A DNA stretch of 64,000 nucleotides. Origin: Malurus cyaneus samueli. Lineage: Eukaryota > Chordata > Aves > Passeriformes > Maluridae. Shown here piece by piece: positions 11,641 through 24,704 of this stretch. Made by a program: the position numbers and the translations under genes. Below the pieces are notes generated by a model. The model was given only the letters and a program-made list of their open reading frames with translations. It ran no database searches and was not told where the DNA came from. The first letter of the stretch is position 1. Each line of letters begins with the position of its first letter. Location: positions 75,102,597-75,166,596 of the forward strand of contig CM019215.1 in assembly GCA_009741485.1 (NCBI GenBank), given 5' to 3'.

Positions 11641-14609
11641 AAGCGAAACCCAGAATAAAAAGAAAGAGACCAGAAGGAGCCTTCAAGTAAAAGTGCTTTA
11701 CAGAGTAGTATAAATATCTGAAAGAAAGAGAACTTGGGCAATAATACAGGAGTTTATGTGATTGCAAAAAAGATTTGTTATTTTTGAAAAGAATATGAAA
11801 GATTATATAGACCCACTAAAACTTACAGAAAAGCTCTGCCTAACTGTAACTGAATTCAAAATGAGTGTTAATTAAGCAAAGATAACGATATTATAGAGTC
11901 CAAGTGTCTAACTTACAATGGAGATACAGTGTTAAAATCATTTATAATACTTGTCTTCAAAGGAATTAGGATGCTTTCTATCATTAGAAGTTTTTTTTGA
12001 CCTAGGGTGCTGGATTTAATACCTATATATGTCTAGCTATGGATATATATGACTTAATGTAGGGAATAATTTGGTTAAGCCGTGTCAAGTTGTTCTGATG
12101 AATGGTTGTTATCTGGGTAACTTTTATCTGTTCTTAAAGATACCACTTTGATTTATAACTTACTGAATTGGGCATATGCACACACATTGGAGAAAATTAA
12201 TTTCTTTTTGACAAGGGCATGTAGAACAAATTAAAGCATAAGAAAAGCAAGTATATTTTGAAATACATCTTTAAGTATCCTTCAAGAAATATAATTCCAA
12301 TCATACTTCTAAATCAAATTAAAAACAAATTTTGCAGTTACATATTTGATGCACAGATTATAGACACAGATTTCTGTATGTATGAACTATGAATTTGGCA
12401 ACAGCTCAGTAGCTATTCTCTTTTGACTGCAGCCAGTGCTGCAGAAAAAAACTGAACACAAGCAAAAGATATTCTGGTTTAATGGGGTTGTGCCTGTCTA
12501 ATGAAAGACACTTCAGCATTAATACAGATAGATTCACATTCAGCTACTTTGGTGATTAGAATCTATATCTCTAATTGGTTGTGCAGGACAGTTATCCTCC
12601 ATTAACATTAGCCTGCACATTCCTCTGATATCCAGCTCAAATGAAAACTACAAGAGCTGCTGTTTCTTATCATCCTGCCTACAGACTCTAAATTGGAATG
12701 GGTTGTATTATTTAATGAGTTACACAAAGAAGTCAACAGTCCTCTTTCTCAAAGCCTGGTATATCTTCCACAAAGCTTTGGGTAATTTGGTTTACCATTT
12801 CTGCTTGGATTTTGGGTGTGCTGGAAATTTATTCTGAATTTAATTCTTAAGCAGCAGATGTATTCTAGATTAAAATGAGGAGAAAACTAGAAAATAGCCA
12901 TCTAAAGGACTAAAGAAAGAACACATTTATTTTTTTTTTTCTCCAGCTGGTCAGCATCCTATATTGATCCTACAATTTTATACAACTGTAACATTCTGTA
13001 TCCCAGTAATTGAGAAAAAACAGGAGTTTTGTTTGTTCCCTTTTGTTTTGCATTTGAATGGAAAACCTATGCAATTACAGACACAGATGTGTTTTTAGTT
13101 TTGTCAGTTAAAAAGGAGAACATCCTTCTGTAAAAGATCATTTTTTTGGGGGAAAAAACCAAGCACTGTCTATTAATTTCATTCAAATTATAGACTAAGT
13201 TGTTTGAATTCTCATCAGCTTTTTATACTCCAAATCTTTTAAACAAAAACTGTTTGCACCAGTGCAAACACAATAATTTATCATTAGAATTAAAATCTTA
13301 TTGATATAAAAAAGAACTATAATTAGCTTGGTTACAGTGATAACAACACTTCAAGGTCAAAATGTATAAAAATTCAAACAGTTGTGCAAGAACTTTCTAG
13401 TGAATTTTCCTTTCTCTGTTGTCAAGCTCATTTCACTTAGGTAGGAGCCATCAGTCTGGGGAACTTTCTCAGCACCCTACATCCTTCATGAGAGAAGTAT
13501 GATGATGTTGTTAGTGTTTTCTCCTTCTCACTGCAGGACATATTTGAAGGCATTTTTGTTTTTACTATGACAATATACCTTGTCCTTTCTTCGTTGGTGT
13601 GCAAGGCCACATTATATTCAAATCTACCATATGTTATGTGTTTTTTATGTGAAACTGGTGCTGCAAATCTCCCAAGGGTGACTTATTTTTACCATTGATT
13701 AGCTTCTGGTGAATTGTTTGAAACCCTGCAGACACTCTATGCCTGCAAATTCAGGTCACCTGCTGTAATCTCATGCTGGTTTTCTTCTATATTGCATTTT
13801 ATCAGCATCATAGATAGCTGTTCTTCTCAGAACACTTGCTGACAACAAATACACAACTGTACAAATCTAGACAAAAGCTATAGCATAGTAATTTTGAGCT
13901 GGTCATTAGAAAACTGCTAATAGAGGCTAAAACAAATCTGACAGACACAGAAAAGTCTGCACAAAACTTGACAAGTCCCAAGCCCTTTTTCAGCCTGTCA
14001 CAATGCCTGTGTCCTGCTACAAGCAGTGTCAAAAAAAACCCACAAAAATGAAACAAAGCAATAACAAAACCCCCACAGACTTGTTGGGCTATTCTTTTAA
14101 GTCGTGTCTACTTCAGGGCATGTTGATCTGTAAATCTGATTGTTCCCTACCCCAGGTTTTGAAAACACTGTCTAAACATCAAACTGACTGTATTTTGATT
14201 GTATTTGTCACCAGAGCGAAGATTAGATGAGTGTTACATCACTTTGTGGAAACTGTGATGTGTACCTGACTTCGCTGTCAGAATAAGTGGGTATGTGGGT
14301 GAGGGGAGAGCAGGGGGTATTGTTTTTCTTGTACTTAGGGTGTGTTTTCAACACCATCTCCCACAATTATTGTTTTAATCTCAGTTTTCACAGTAGGGCC
14401 TGGATTGCTTGACAGTAAAAGATGGGATGGATGATTTGCCTCAGAGGGCAGTGGTAATTGGGGATGTATTCAGCTGATGCTGGTGGCATAGAGTACAAAA
14501 TTTACCCGTCTGGTTTAACAGCATTGTCAGAGAGGAGGTTACAGATGGCACAATTATCAAGTAGGTGAAAATGGGAATTTCTGCCGCTAGGGAGCACCGG
14601 TGTTAAAAC
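11641..14609. other. AT-rich non-coding DNA, no gene seen
   Basis: Unique AT-rich sequence with short frames only. It contains a 20-bp near-perfect palindrome at 13251-13270. The stretch at about 12540-12720 has the mixed, non-repetitive look of conserved non-coding DNA, but no comparison was possible. Confidence 0.55.
13251..13270. promoter_or_regulatory. Inverted repeat with forkhead-like half sites
   Basis: TGTTTGCACCAGTGCAAACA has two 9-base arms that are exact reverse complements around a 2-base centre. Each arm contains TGTTTGC/GCAAACA, which resembles a forkhead-factor core. The symmetry is directly visible; regulatory use is inference only. Confidence 0.3.
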
Positions 14610-15355
14610 ACAGGCTTGTGCCTGCCTGTCTGGGAGCTGCTCTGCTGGAAGGGACCTGGAGGCCTTTGGACAACAGAAACTGAATATGAGCCAGCAGTGA
14701 GCCCTGGCTGCAGAAATGGACAACAAACAGCATCCTGAACAGTATTCACAGGGGTACAACCAGGATACTGAGATGGATTTTCCCTCTCTCCTTGGCACCT
14801 GTGAAATACCACCTAGGAACTGTATCCAGTCTTGCCACTGCCATCCCTGCCCCTCCCAGGGAAGACATTGATAGACTGAATCAGGCTTGGCAGAGAGACT
14901 TTAAACTGGTCCGGGTTGGAGAAGTTTTCTTGGAGGAAGAGGCTGAGGGACTGGGATTTGCTCATGCTGAAGAAGAGGTAGCCCTAGTGAACCTAACAGC
15001 AGCTTCTCAGCAGCTTTGAGGAGTTCAGCAGAAATCAACTCAGGCTCTTTACAGTGGTACATGATGGGAGAATGACAAGCAGTGGGCACAAGGTAAAACA
15101 GGTAAATTTTAGACTGGATAGAAGAGAAAACCTCTTTTACTCAAGGGTATCAAGCAGAAAAAAAACCAAGTTTTCCAAAGATTTTGTACTTCCAGAGACT
15201 CCATCCTTAGAGATGTCAATATGAAGTTGAATAAAACCCTGAGCAACCTGGTCTCACATCATATCTGATGATGTTATGCACAGAAGGTTGGACAAGATAA
15301 TGTCAAATCTCAAAAAAAAATTTTCAACCTGAAATTTCCCATGACTTCTGTATCT
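14610..15355 (+). mobile_element. CR1 LINE, 3' part of ORF2 and 3' UTR
   Basis: A plus-strand CR1 fragment covering the end of ORF2 and the 3' UTR. Recognisable landmarks, in order, are GAAGGGACCTGGAGG with ATGAGCCAGCAGTG (about 14648-14701), the ACTGTATCCAGT segment (14819-14830), GAGGCTGAGGGACTGGG (about 14939-14955), CTCAGGCTCTTTACAGTGGT (15039-15058), AGACTGGATAGAAGA (15111-15125), CCCTGAGCAACCTGGTCT (15237-15254) and AAGGTTGGACAAGATAATGTC (about 15284-15304). It ends in a decayed terminal ATTTCCCATGACTTCTGT region. Numerous substitutions and stops show an old, inactive copy. Open frames within it are remnants and not genes. Confidence 0.9.
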
Positions 15356-15903
15356 ATTGTCTGAAAGAACAGTATTTCTAGGAACAGAACTACAACAGTA
15401 TTTATAGAAAACATTGTTATCAAACCTGATAATTTTTAGCCAAAATCAGTTATGTCCTTAAAATTTGCGTATGGAAGAATATCTGTTAATATAGATATAT
15501 TAGTTCCATGGAATTCTACCAATAGTGTGCAAAATATGTGGTTAAAAACATGAATAAGACTTTTATATTATCTTCAGTCACTATGTAATGAAGTAATTAA
15601 AATCCATGCAAAATACCTGAGAGTACAGGTCAATGGATATTCATAGCTCGATAATAAAATATTACATCTGCTAGCTCTCAAAAATGTTTGGCATGCAGTA
15701 ACACCATGTAACTTTTGGTATATCTGTGTGTATATTTTACACAGATTTCAGCTTGTTACAGTTTTCTGGATGTACAGAGCTAGAATTAAATATCCACAAC
15801 AACTATTAGCACCTGTACCTGAAGAACTATTAAAGGCTAGTAATTTATTTGCCTGTGTGCCATTGTTGTTAAATCAACTGTGAAATATTAACCATATTAG
15901 TAC
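15356..15903. other. AT-rich non-coding DNA, nothing recognised
   Basis: Unique AT-rich sequence between the CR1 3' end and the LTR-like block. I see no reading frame, RNA structure or repeat of note. Confidence 0.6.
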
Positions 15904-16438
15904 TGTTGCAAATGTTGGGAGGAAAGGGTTAAAAACCAAAGATTTGGTGAGGAGGGAATAATTTTACTCAAAGTGGCCTTGCAGCTGGGAATGCTAAGAA
16001 TACCAGTGTGTGAAAACACGTATTATGCCAATTGCTGATTATCCTCTGTCTGTTTGGAGCAGCAGAATTTCTGCAGAGATAACATAAATGTTATCAGATA
16101 CTTGAGAGGCATTTTCACAGACAGGCTGGAGCTCCTGCTGGGAGAGAGAGCTTAAAAGCCCAGGGATCATAAAAAGCACAGAAGCCTTTTGATATGTTGG
16201 GGCAGGCAGAGAGCCTCCCCCACTCCCCAACCTGAGCTAAGGGCTGGGATGAACTAAGCCTAAGGGAGCCTGTGTCACCATGTGTCACCGTGTGTCCCTG
16301 CGTGTCCCTGTGTGTCACTGCGTGTCCCTGCCTGTCTCTGCTGTCCAGCATTGTTAGCAAGGTAATGAAACAGATCCTCTCTCTGCTTTTCAGCTGTGGC
16401 TTGGTGGTCACCCTGGTTACCTGCATATGTTAATTCAC
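15904..16438 (+). mobile_element. Possible solo LTR (unclassified)
   Basis: The segment stands out from its AT-rich surroundings by higher GC. It begins TGTTGCAA and can be read to a CA at GTTACCTGCA (about 16428-16437). It contains A-rich promoter-like words (TTAAAAGCCC near 16153, CATAAAAAGC near 16168) and a short GC-rich tandem array at 16271-16340. These are LTR-like traits. I see no AATAAA signal in the right place, no matched target-site duplication and no internal retroviral sequence. The call is weak and the orientation is a guess. Confidence 0.25.
16271..16340. repeat. 10-bp minisatellite, seven units
   Basis: Seven consecutive 10-base units on the pattern (T/C)GTGTC(A/C)C(T/C)(G/A), for example CGTGTCCCTG and TGTGTCACCG. 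It is exactly in phase throughout, with unit-to-unit substitutions and no indels. Confidence 0.9.
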
Positions 16439-19400
16439 ACAATAACCAAGCAATCAGGTGTATGGGAGCCCACCTAAATTCATAAAATACATGAATGCTG
16501 AACATAGCTTTACAAACAAATTTGCATATTTTGCAGCATAGAAAAAAGATATTTAGAAGTTGTCAACCTCCAGTAACCGTCACTAAGTAATGATATTTCT
16601 GATCTTTTGAATTGAAAGTTATTAATGGTCAAGAAAATAATTGTTCCATGGAGTTATTGTGTCTAATAGTCCATTTCTGTCAGATATAAAGGGCAAGTGT
16701 ATTAGGCTGAGGTGGAAGTCCTGAAATATTTTACTTGTGAATAGGGTTTGTGTTGATGAACAAATGAATGCTGTAAAATACATGTGCAATATTCTTAGTA
16801 TAATGTCCTTTATATATGTATGCAGAATTCTTATTCAGCCTGGTTTTAGTCTGTCATCAAGGCAGGCTGAGAGTTCTTCCTTTCACAATTGTAGGCCCCA
16901 GGCCAATGTTGAGTTCATAGGTCCAGACTTAATTAGGAGTAAGACTAATCATAATAACTGTAGCTTAATTTTGGTTGTTTGTGGCTGTGGACCACACATC
17001 AAACTTGTCATGTAAATGGAACAAGTAAGCACCCTGAGCTTGTTCAATGCCAAGGTTTGATCACAGGTGCTGAATGTTACTTCAAAATTTGCAGAAATTC
17101 TGCTGTTAAGTAGCCTGTTCCCTAACAATTAACACTAACCCTCTATGTTTTGGTAACATCATTCATTTGCATAGAACATTTGTATAAGTTCTTCGCTTCC
17201 AGGAGTTATGGCGTACATTATTATAACAACATAGTTACGGGGAAAATAAAACTACAAATAGATACAATATCTGTCATTGGTATTAGGGGTGGCATTTACA
17301 GTTAAACTTCAGAATGAGCTGGTGAGCAAAATACCTTGCAATACAAAACAGTAGAAGCCACCATGTTAAAGTACATTACTGAATAGACAGGTACAGTGAG
17401 ACAGTGCTACATTTCTAACTGCGGTTGCTAAGGTTCTGTGTAAGAAGTCAGACCTTTCTATTTAGTTTCCTGTGTTTTAAACATATTATTTACTCAAAGC
17501 AGAGTAGATAGAAGAAAAAAAAATATGTGCAATGCTAATTGGTTCATTAAATCTAAACTTCAAAATAGACGTAACTGAATATTTTGATAATTACTCAAGA
17601 TGCTTATTGTCCCATCCTGAAGAGAAGGACTTCAATTATAACACTAGTTTTAGCGCTTCATTTCATAGGTAGACTCATTTTTCCAAAATTGAGTGTCTGC
17701 AGCCTACAAATAGATGCTGTAACTGTCTCTCCTGTAGTGGAATGAAAAAGATATTTCAAAAGAAAGTAACTCATCCTGTCTTGTAATGAGGCATCTATAC
17801 CATCATGAAGTTGTTTCCCTGAATTAAATTCCATTTCTGTGCTGTTTTCTTTGCAAAAATCCCAAACTAATTTTTTTTTAGGGTTTCCAATAATGCAGGC
17901 ATTCCCACACTGGTCATCTAAATTAGTCTTTTGTTAGTGCCTAGTGACTGTTTAGCTTCAGCTTGATATAATAAAGGAGTTAAAACAGTAGTAGTAATGT
18001 AATCTGAAAGAGCTTATCTTTGGGTTTCATGGTGGGAAACATAGCCCTTAAGTTCAAAAAATGCCTGTAGGGTTTTCTTCCTGAGATAAGCCTGAAAGAG
18101 TAAACAGGTATAAAACAATAGCTAGGCTTGAAGTGATTAATGAACATAGCTGAGGACTCAGTGCAGAGGTAAAACACATTACAGACAGCATATCTGTTAA
18201 TTTTGACAGCAGTGCTTGAAGAATCACCATGCCAAACTCACTGCAGGTACTCAAGGCAGACATGGGCATTGTGGTGCAGCGCTGATAGACTGATGTCTCT
18301 TGAAGGAATGACCAAAACATGATTAATTCTGAGGCTGAAACAAGGTATGCTTTGCTCATTGAACAGGACTCAAGATGCAGTGCTCACTACTTCACATCAG
18401 CTGTTGCCACGGAAAAGCTTGTTGTTAGGAGACAGGGACAGAATATTGTGCTGGATGGGAATACAGCAGGGCTGACCAAGTGTATTTCAGGGAATGCATT
18501 TCCCAGCCTTACAGTTCTGTTGTCTTTGTGATAAAGTATGCAAAATGATGCAGCTTGAAAGAAACTAATGAGCAGACACACGAACTGAATTACAAGGCAA
18601 ATTTCAGGAAATAACTTCTTTCAAACACAGGCAGAATTGGGTAATCAGTCACAGATGACAAAGGCAATATTGCTTTTCAGAGTATGTACTGCATTGCAGC
18701 ACATAATTAACACCTAACATTACAGAGCTCTGGAGGCAATTTTGCTGCACTCAGAGGAAAAGAAAAAGTCAGTGATTTCAGACATGGTTTGTGAACCTGA
18801 AATCTAATAGTATTTCTTCAGTGGAATAAGAAAAAGAAAGAGAATGCCTAATGTCTTTGTGCTGGTTACCTCTCTTTGTAAGCTTACATAAAGTCATGAA
18901 GTTCTAGTCTCTACCAATTCCAATTCTAATCTTAGAATTTTCTACATACGTTTTAAATGTAGTCTGTCTTTCTCTAAAATTATTCTGGGCCATTTACATC
19001 ACAAACTATAATTTAAGAAAAATGCTTCATTTTCTCTTCAAATATACTCTGACATTTGCCCAGTTATTTACCAGCTTGATTCCTGGGTCAGTTATGAGAT
19101 GTCCTTTGGAAAGTTCCTAATTTTTAATAGCCAAATTATTGTGAAAACTTTTACATCCTACTTAGACGTTCACAAATTCAGAGAAACTGGAATATCTAAG
19201 TCAAACTGCAACCTAGTGAATAGGAGGTGAATTTCTCTTGTGTATGATTTTTTTTAATCTTTTAATAGAAACTTACATAAATATGTGGCAAATGAGGTTG
19301 ATTCTAAAGTTGTGATGATCTAAGAGGTCAAATAATCCAAGCAATTGATACTGCTCTTGTTGATATATGGCTATATTTTAACCTACAGAAGTATCTATAA

Positions 19401-22400
19401 CCTGAAACATGGAGAGGTATGATTCATTCCTTGAAGAAAAAGCATATAGTACATGTCCACGGTGAGGTCTATTTATGAGTGAAATTTAATGACACTACTC
19501 ACTTGCATTTATACACCGAAACCTCACTCTGAGGCATATAGACATACAACAATCTCAAATTTTGGTACATTTTTCTATTTACAAATATCCGATAGATAAG
19601 AGAATTAATTTCTTTTGTTTGTATTTTAGGGGATTTCCAAAACATTTCTAAAGAAGCTATGTTGTCAAAAATTCTGTTTGATATTTTAAATAGTTGAGAC
19701 AATAATTAGAATGTTTTGAATAGTTGGGTTGTAAAGAGAACTCCTCAGAATTCCTTAACACTTACATTTTCAAATATTAGAAATTGACCTAGATCTGTCT
19801 ATTCATTATCACTTTTGAGTTGTTTCAAGTTCTTAGATGGTGTTCAGATGGCCATCCTTGGGACTCATTCTTGTTTATCTTGAGTTTTACCTTTTATTTA
19901 TTTGTTTATTTTCTTTCTTTCAGGAAAGAAAAGACAAAGAAAAAAGCTGAAAACCAAAAAAGTTTCTGTCAGAATGAGGGACTTTAAACATCCATTCTTC
20001 CTGGAGAGCAGGTAGCCTCTTTCAAACTACTTTCAACCTTTTGTTGTAAATGGTTAACAATGCCAGCAGCCCATCTCTGTAGCTAACGTGACCTCTGCTA
20101 CAGACCTGACTCAAAACTGTGTGAATGTTTATACATTCAGTAACAATCAGTGAGATTGTAAAGTATCCAATGCGATTAAAAAAAAAAAAAACAAAAAAAA
20201 ACTGATTACAGCATTAAGAAAAGTCCTAGTAGATAACTTTAAAAAAAAATATGCAACATAGTATTCAAATTAGAATTTTGCAACAATGGCTATAATTTCA
20301 AAAATTTATCACTTTATTCCATCTTCAAATTATTTCAAATTTTCAGTTCTTTCTAAGTTTTCTCTATCTTTCTCATTATCAATTACTTTATTGACACTGA
20401 AAATCCATAATCTCAAGTTTTCTTACATGTTATATAACCCTAACCACCTTAGGTTTCAGTAGAATATCCAACTTTTTAGATCTTCAGATTGGTAGATGTG
20501 TGAGGTTGAATTGTATTTGTCTCATGCTCTTTGTCCCAGACTTTAGATGCAAACTGTTTTATTATAAAAGATTCTCCTCCTACAGCTGTAACTAAATATT
20601 GTTTTCTGGATCTTGTCAAAGTTACTGATGGCTTTATTTCCCAAAATTTTCATGTACTTATAAAGTTAATTACTACCTGCTTTATTTCTGCTGGTTGAAT
20701 AAATTTGGAGTCAGTGAACAAGTAACTAACATGCAATTTCTGTTGCAAGCATTTTTCTTCCACTGTTTTTTAAATAAAGAAATCATTATTAACCCAATTG
20801 TGCAAAATAGAGCAACTTAAGAAAATCTTGCTGGAGGTTTCTTCTTTCTATATATTCTGTTAGTCCTGTCTATGGAGGAGAATTATGCCTACAACACTGT
20901 AATTGCTTAACCATTAACCATGAGTAGAAAATGCTTCGATAGTATGAAAACAAATAGTCCCTTTCGAGAGTCAGAAATGACCAAAAGTTACATTTTCCCT
21001 TACCTCTCCTGTTCTTTGCTGGCAAGTGACCCATACTATCATGAGAAATACTAAAAGTTGTGAATCCAGTGAGACAAAAAGGAAACATAAATTAAAAACA
21101 CCTATAAGCAGTGAAGCATTTGCTACATATGCATTTTGTATGTCAGTTATACCAGCTGGAAAGATGAAATAAATCCTTTACAAGAAGTCCTTGTACATTG
21201 ATTTTAGTATTATTGAAAAATCACTTAACTGTGGTAATCCAAACGAAAAACACACTGTAATGAAGAGTTTTCCCTCTTATTTATGATCAGTACTTGTCTG
21301 CTGTGAGCAATTGGAGTAGATTAGTCAATATATTTTGATATTATTAATTATTTCTAAAGCCACAAAGGTAACTACATGGAAAAAGCCATTGTTCCAATCA
21401 AACAGATTTGTAAGTTCACTCATTCTTGCATTTTAAAGAGCATCTGCATCATCCTAAAATAAAAGGGGAAGATGGGATGAGTTGCTTAGTTTGCAGATGA
21501 GTATTATTCATGTCCTTGAAAGACCCACAACATTCCCTCATTCCTTGAAATTGAGTTGCCTATAATTGACAATATTCATGGTAACACATCTCCAGAAACC
21601 TACCAATTTTAATTCATAATTTTGATACAAATTTCAATGTTTCTCTGATTAGTTTCTCAAGTTATAATGTGGACACTATCTTTAAAGAGTTTTGTGAGAA
21701 AAAAACTCTCTTAGTCATTAATTTGTGTGCTACTGTGAGTTGAATTATATTTTGTCCAAGAGTTCCTATTGTGAATGTTTTAATTGTTCAACTGTGTTTT
21801 AAAGGATTGAGGGGGAACTAAAGAAACAGCAGTGACACTAAAGGAAGAGAAGCTTTAATTAGCACTTTGATTCCCATATTTGAGTGTGTTCTGTCATGCT
21901 GTTGAAAGTGACACTCTACCAAACACTAGACTATTTTTGTTGAGTAAAATGTGAATGCTCACCCTAATGCACCACCCCACGGCTTTCAGCCTTCTGAACA
22001 AACTGTACATTGACTGGAAGACATTTCTCTTTATGCATGCAACATTTGCCATTATCACTATTAAGTTTCACTTGCAGTTTGGCAGTGAACCAATAGAGCA
22101 GCAGTTAATAAAATAGCTTATTTCTTCAGGGTCAAGATCCTAGATTCATTTTCTCTCACAGGAACAAAAAGAAAGAATTAACATTTAGTAACTAGTAAGG
22201 ACATCCATAATTGTAATCTTAATTTTATGTGACATACCTGCTGCTTCTTTCCAGTTATTGCAAATAGACTCCAGTGGTACGACTCCCCTAAATGTAGTAC
22301 TCTCATAGGTATTAAATAAGTATTATTTCAAGTCTGTTTATTCACAGAATAAGTTCATTCCACTGTAGTTAAATATGAAATGTCTGGTCATATATTTTCA

Positions 22401-23724
22401 TACCTATTTCCCAACTCGACCTAAGTAACACTATGAGCTCTTGCTGACATTTTATACCCTTACCTCAAAGCTGGCTCCTCACTGACATCCCATTCATGTT
22501 CATGCGTTTAGTGTCTACCTTTTCTAAAGTTATCTATGCACTTGGCTTTAAAGTGCTATTCTATTAGTTAACAGAATATTTTAGATCCCACAGCTACATG
22601 AAAAATGAATGTAAGGCTCAAGTTTCAAATAATTTAAATCTCATTCACACACAAAAAAAATTTACTGCACTAAAGATAATAAGTATACATAAACAATTCA
22701 TTTGGAAGATGGTGAGCAACATACTCACAGCCCTTTTTTGGTTTTATTGTCAGTTTAAAGTGTAGATGAATGTTAGAAGATAATACAACTTGGAGTGAAT
22801 ATGTCACTGGAATGATAGCTAACATTTTGGAAAATGAGATAGAGCCACTATAGTGTCGATAGCAATCATGTCTTGAACAAAAATAAAGGCATTGATCTCT
22901 CATTTGAAGATTCATCATGACTCAAGAATGCTCAGATTATAGATGAATCACAATACAAAATATAAGAACATATGTTAAGCTAAAATCTAAGAGTCTCTTA
23001 AATATTTCAGAGGAACCCATAACCATGAATATTTTCTGGCATTTATATTTACTATCTCATTCCTTTTGCTCCATTACTTTGAGATACAGCCCTATAATAG
23101 ATATTGTGAAAAACAGACCTTTAAGAACCTAGCATGAGCTACTTGCACCAGGTTATTACATTTTTTCAGTAGCTCATTCTGTACCAGACTAATGACCCCA
23201 GATTCAGACATTTCAGCTATGCCTAAACCATAATGAAAGCAGGGCTAACACTCTGGGGGAAATTACTTTGCCTGCTCCTCTCTGGTTGCTCTGCTCACAC
23301 TCACACTGGGGTGGTTTCAGTCTGTGTCAAATTGGTGTGCTCTGAAATGGTGCCCACACATGATTTCGGTGAAGAGAATAGAGCAGGGGCTGTTCCCAAC
23401 AGGCAACATGGCTTAGTTATATCTGTCTGTGGTGGGAGAGGAATGTTGGTTGTAACCATATAGAGACAAGCTCGATGTCATTATTTGGCTTTATGGGCAG
23501 ACAGAATTGCTGGCTTGTTGTACTTTGTAACATAATTTGCAGCCTTAGTGGAGACATGTTGATAAATTCCTTTGATCAATATATTTTGCAATTTATCCTT
23601 TTTATACCACAATATATTTTAACCTGTTTGAAGAGATAATCCCTACTCCCTGTCCCTTCCTTCCTCCTGTTACAAAAGAGGTCCACCCTTTAGAGAAGAT
23701 GGTTTGCTTGCTTCTCTCATTGTT
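16439..23724. other. AT-rich non-coding DNA, no gene seen
   Basis: About 7.3 kb of mostly unique sequence. Small A tracts occur (for example near 20179-20202). A possible decayed CR1-type tail lies at about 18430-18500 and a 76-codon ATG frame with a signal-like N-terminus at 23233-23463; both are treated as findings. The remaining frames are short and featureless. Confidence 0.55.
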
Positions 23725-23960
23725 TTCAAGAATGGTACATCTATAATTTCTCTGAGCTACCTGTTCCAATGTTTCACCACCCTCATCATAAAAAAAAAAA
23801 AATCTTTCTTATATCTAATCTGAAACCACTCTCTTCTAGTTTAAAGCCAATACCCTTTGTCCGACCACAGCAGGTCCTGCTAACTGATGTCATCTCTCTT
23901 ATAGGTCCCCTCTAGACATTGAAAGGTCACAAGTTCTTCCCAGAGGCTTCTCTTCCTCCT
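23725..23960 (-). mobile_element. CR1 LINE 3' UTR fragment
   Basis: A minus-strand CR1 3' UTR piece. On the plus strand it reads as the reverse complement of the family: TTTCTCTGAGCTACCTGTTC (23748-23767), TTTCACCACCCTCAT, then TTTCTTATATCTAATCTGAA, TAGTTTAAAGCCAATACCCT, CACAGCAGGTCCTGCTAA and CAGAGGCTTCTCTTCC. An A13 run interrupts it at 23789-23801. The usual terminal 3' motif is not evident, so the copy seems eroded at both ends. Confidence 0.85.
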
Positions 23961-24319
23961 CCCTCTGCTGTGACAGACAGGCCACAAAGCAAAGATAAAA
24001 GACCTGCTTCTTCCCTTCCTGTATGAACAACCATCATAAGAGTCTGCAGTTGAGGTCAAGAAAACATGTATACATTGGAAGCTCTCTGAAAGAATTTCCT
24101 GCTTGGAGATCTCCACTTTACCAAGACCTTGTGCTGCAGAACTGTTGAAATGCTCATTGGCATTGGAATTCAAGGAAGAAGTGTCCATAACCTGTTAAAG
24201 TTAGAATATTTCTTTGCAAAGTGTGGATTATTTCTATGTATGTTCTTGCTATGGAATGTGCTAATGTAAACCTCCTATACTTGGAGACCTGATCAAAGAA
24301 AATATTCTTATGTAAAACC
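23961..24319. other. Non-coding DNA beside CR1, nothing recognised
   Basis: Moderate-GC sequence following the CR1 fragment. I see no family or gene in it. Confidence 0.5.
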
Positions 24320-24346
24320 TTTTTTTTTTTTTTTTTTTTTTTTTTT
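24320..24346. repeat. Poly(T) tract, T27
   Basis: An uninterrupted run of 27 T, lying about 330 bases before a poly(A) run of similar length. Confidence 0.95.
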
Positions 24347-24678
24347 ATTGGTAGTATCAATGCCCTAGGAAACAAAACATAGCAGAAAACTCATGGGGAA
24401 AGGGCTTTGAGGAAAAAGTAGTAAAATGCTGATATTTATTGGATAGCAGCAGCTAAGGAATTGATGCCTGAATATTACAAAGTAAAACTTCAGCGAGGAG
24501 AAGTAAATCAATACAAAAAGGGGTAAGTTAGAGAAATCTGATTATATATGGCCTGAAGAATAGATAGGCTACGGAAGAATGACGGGGCAATACAAGCCAT
24601 AGCATAAAAAGTAAATTTGATGTGGGAAAGTTCTTGAATTCGATTTGCCCACTTGGATGAACTGATGAGAATCTAAAC

Positions 24679-24704
24679 AAAAAAAAAAAAAAAAAAAAAA
24701 AAAA
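24679..24704. repeat. Poly(A) tract, A26
   Basis: An uninterrupted run of 26 A. With the T27 run upstream it forms a pair of complementary homopolymers. Confidence 0.95.

Noticed and set aside
14792..15019. 75-codon acidic frame
   Set aside because: It falls inside the CR1 3' fragment and shows no conservation of a CR1 reading frame there.
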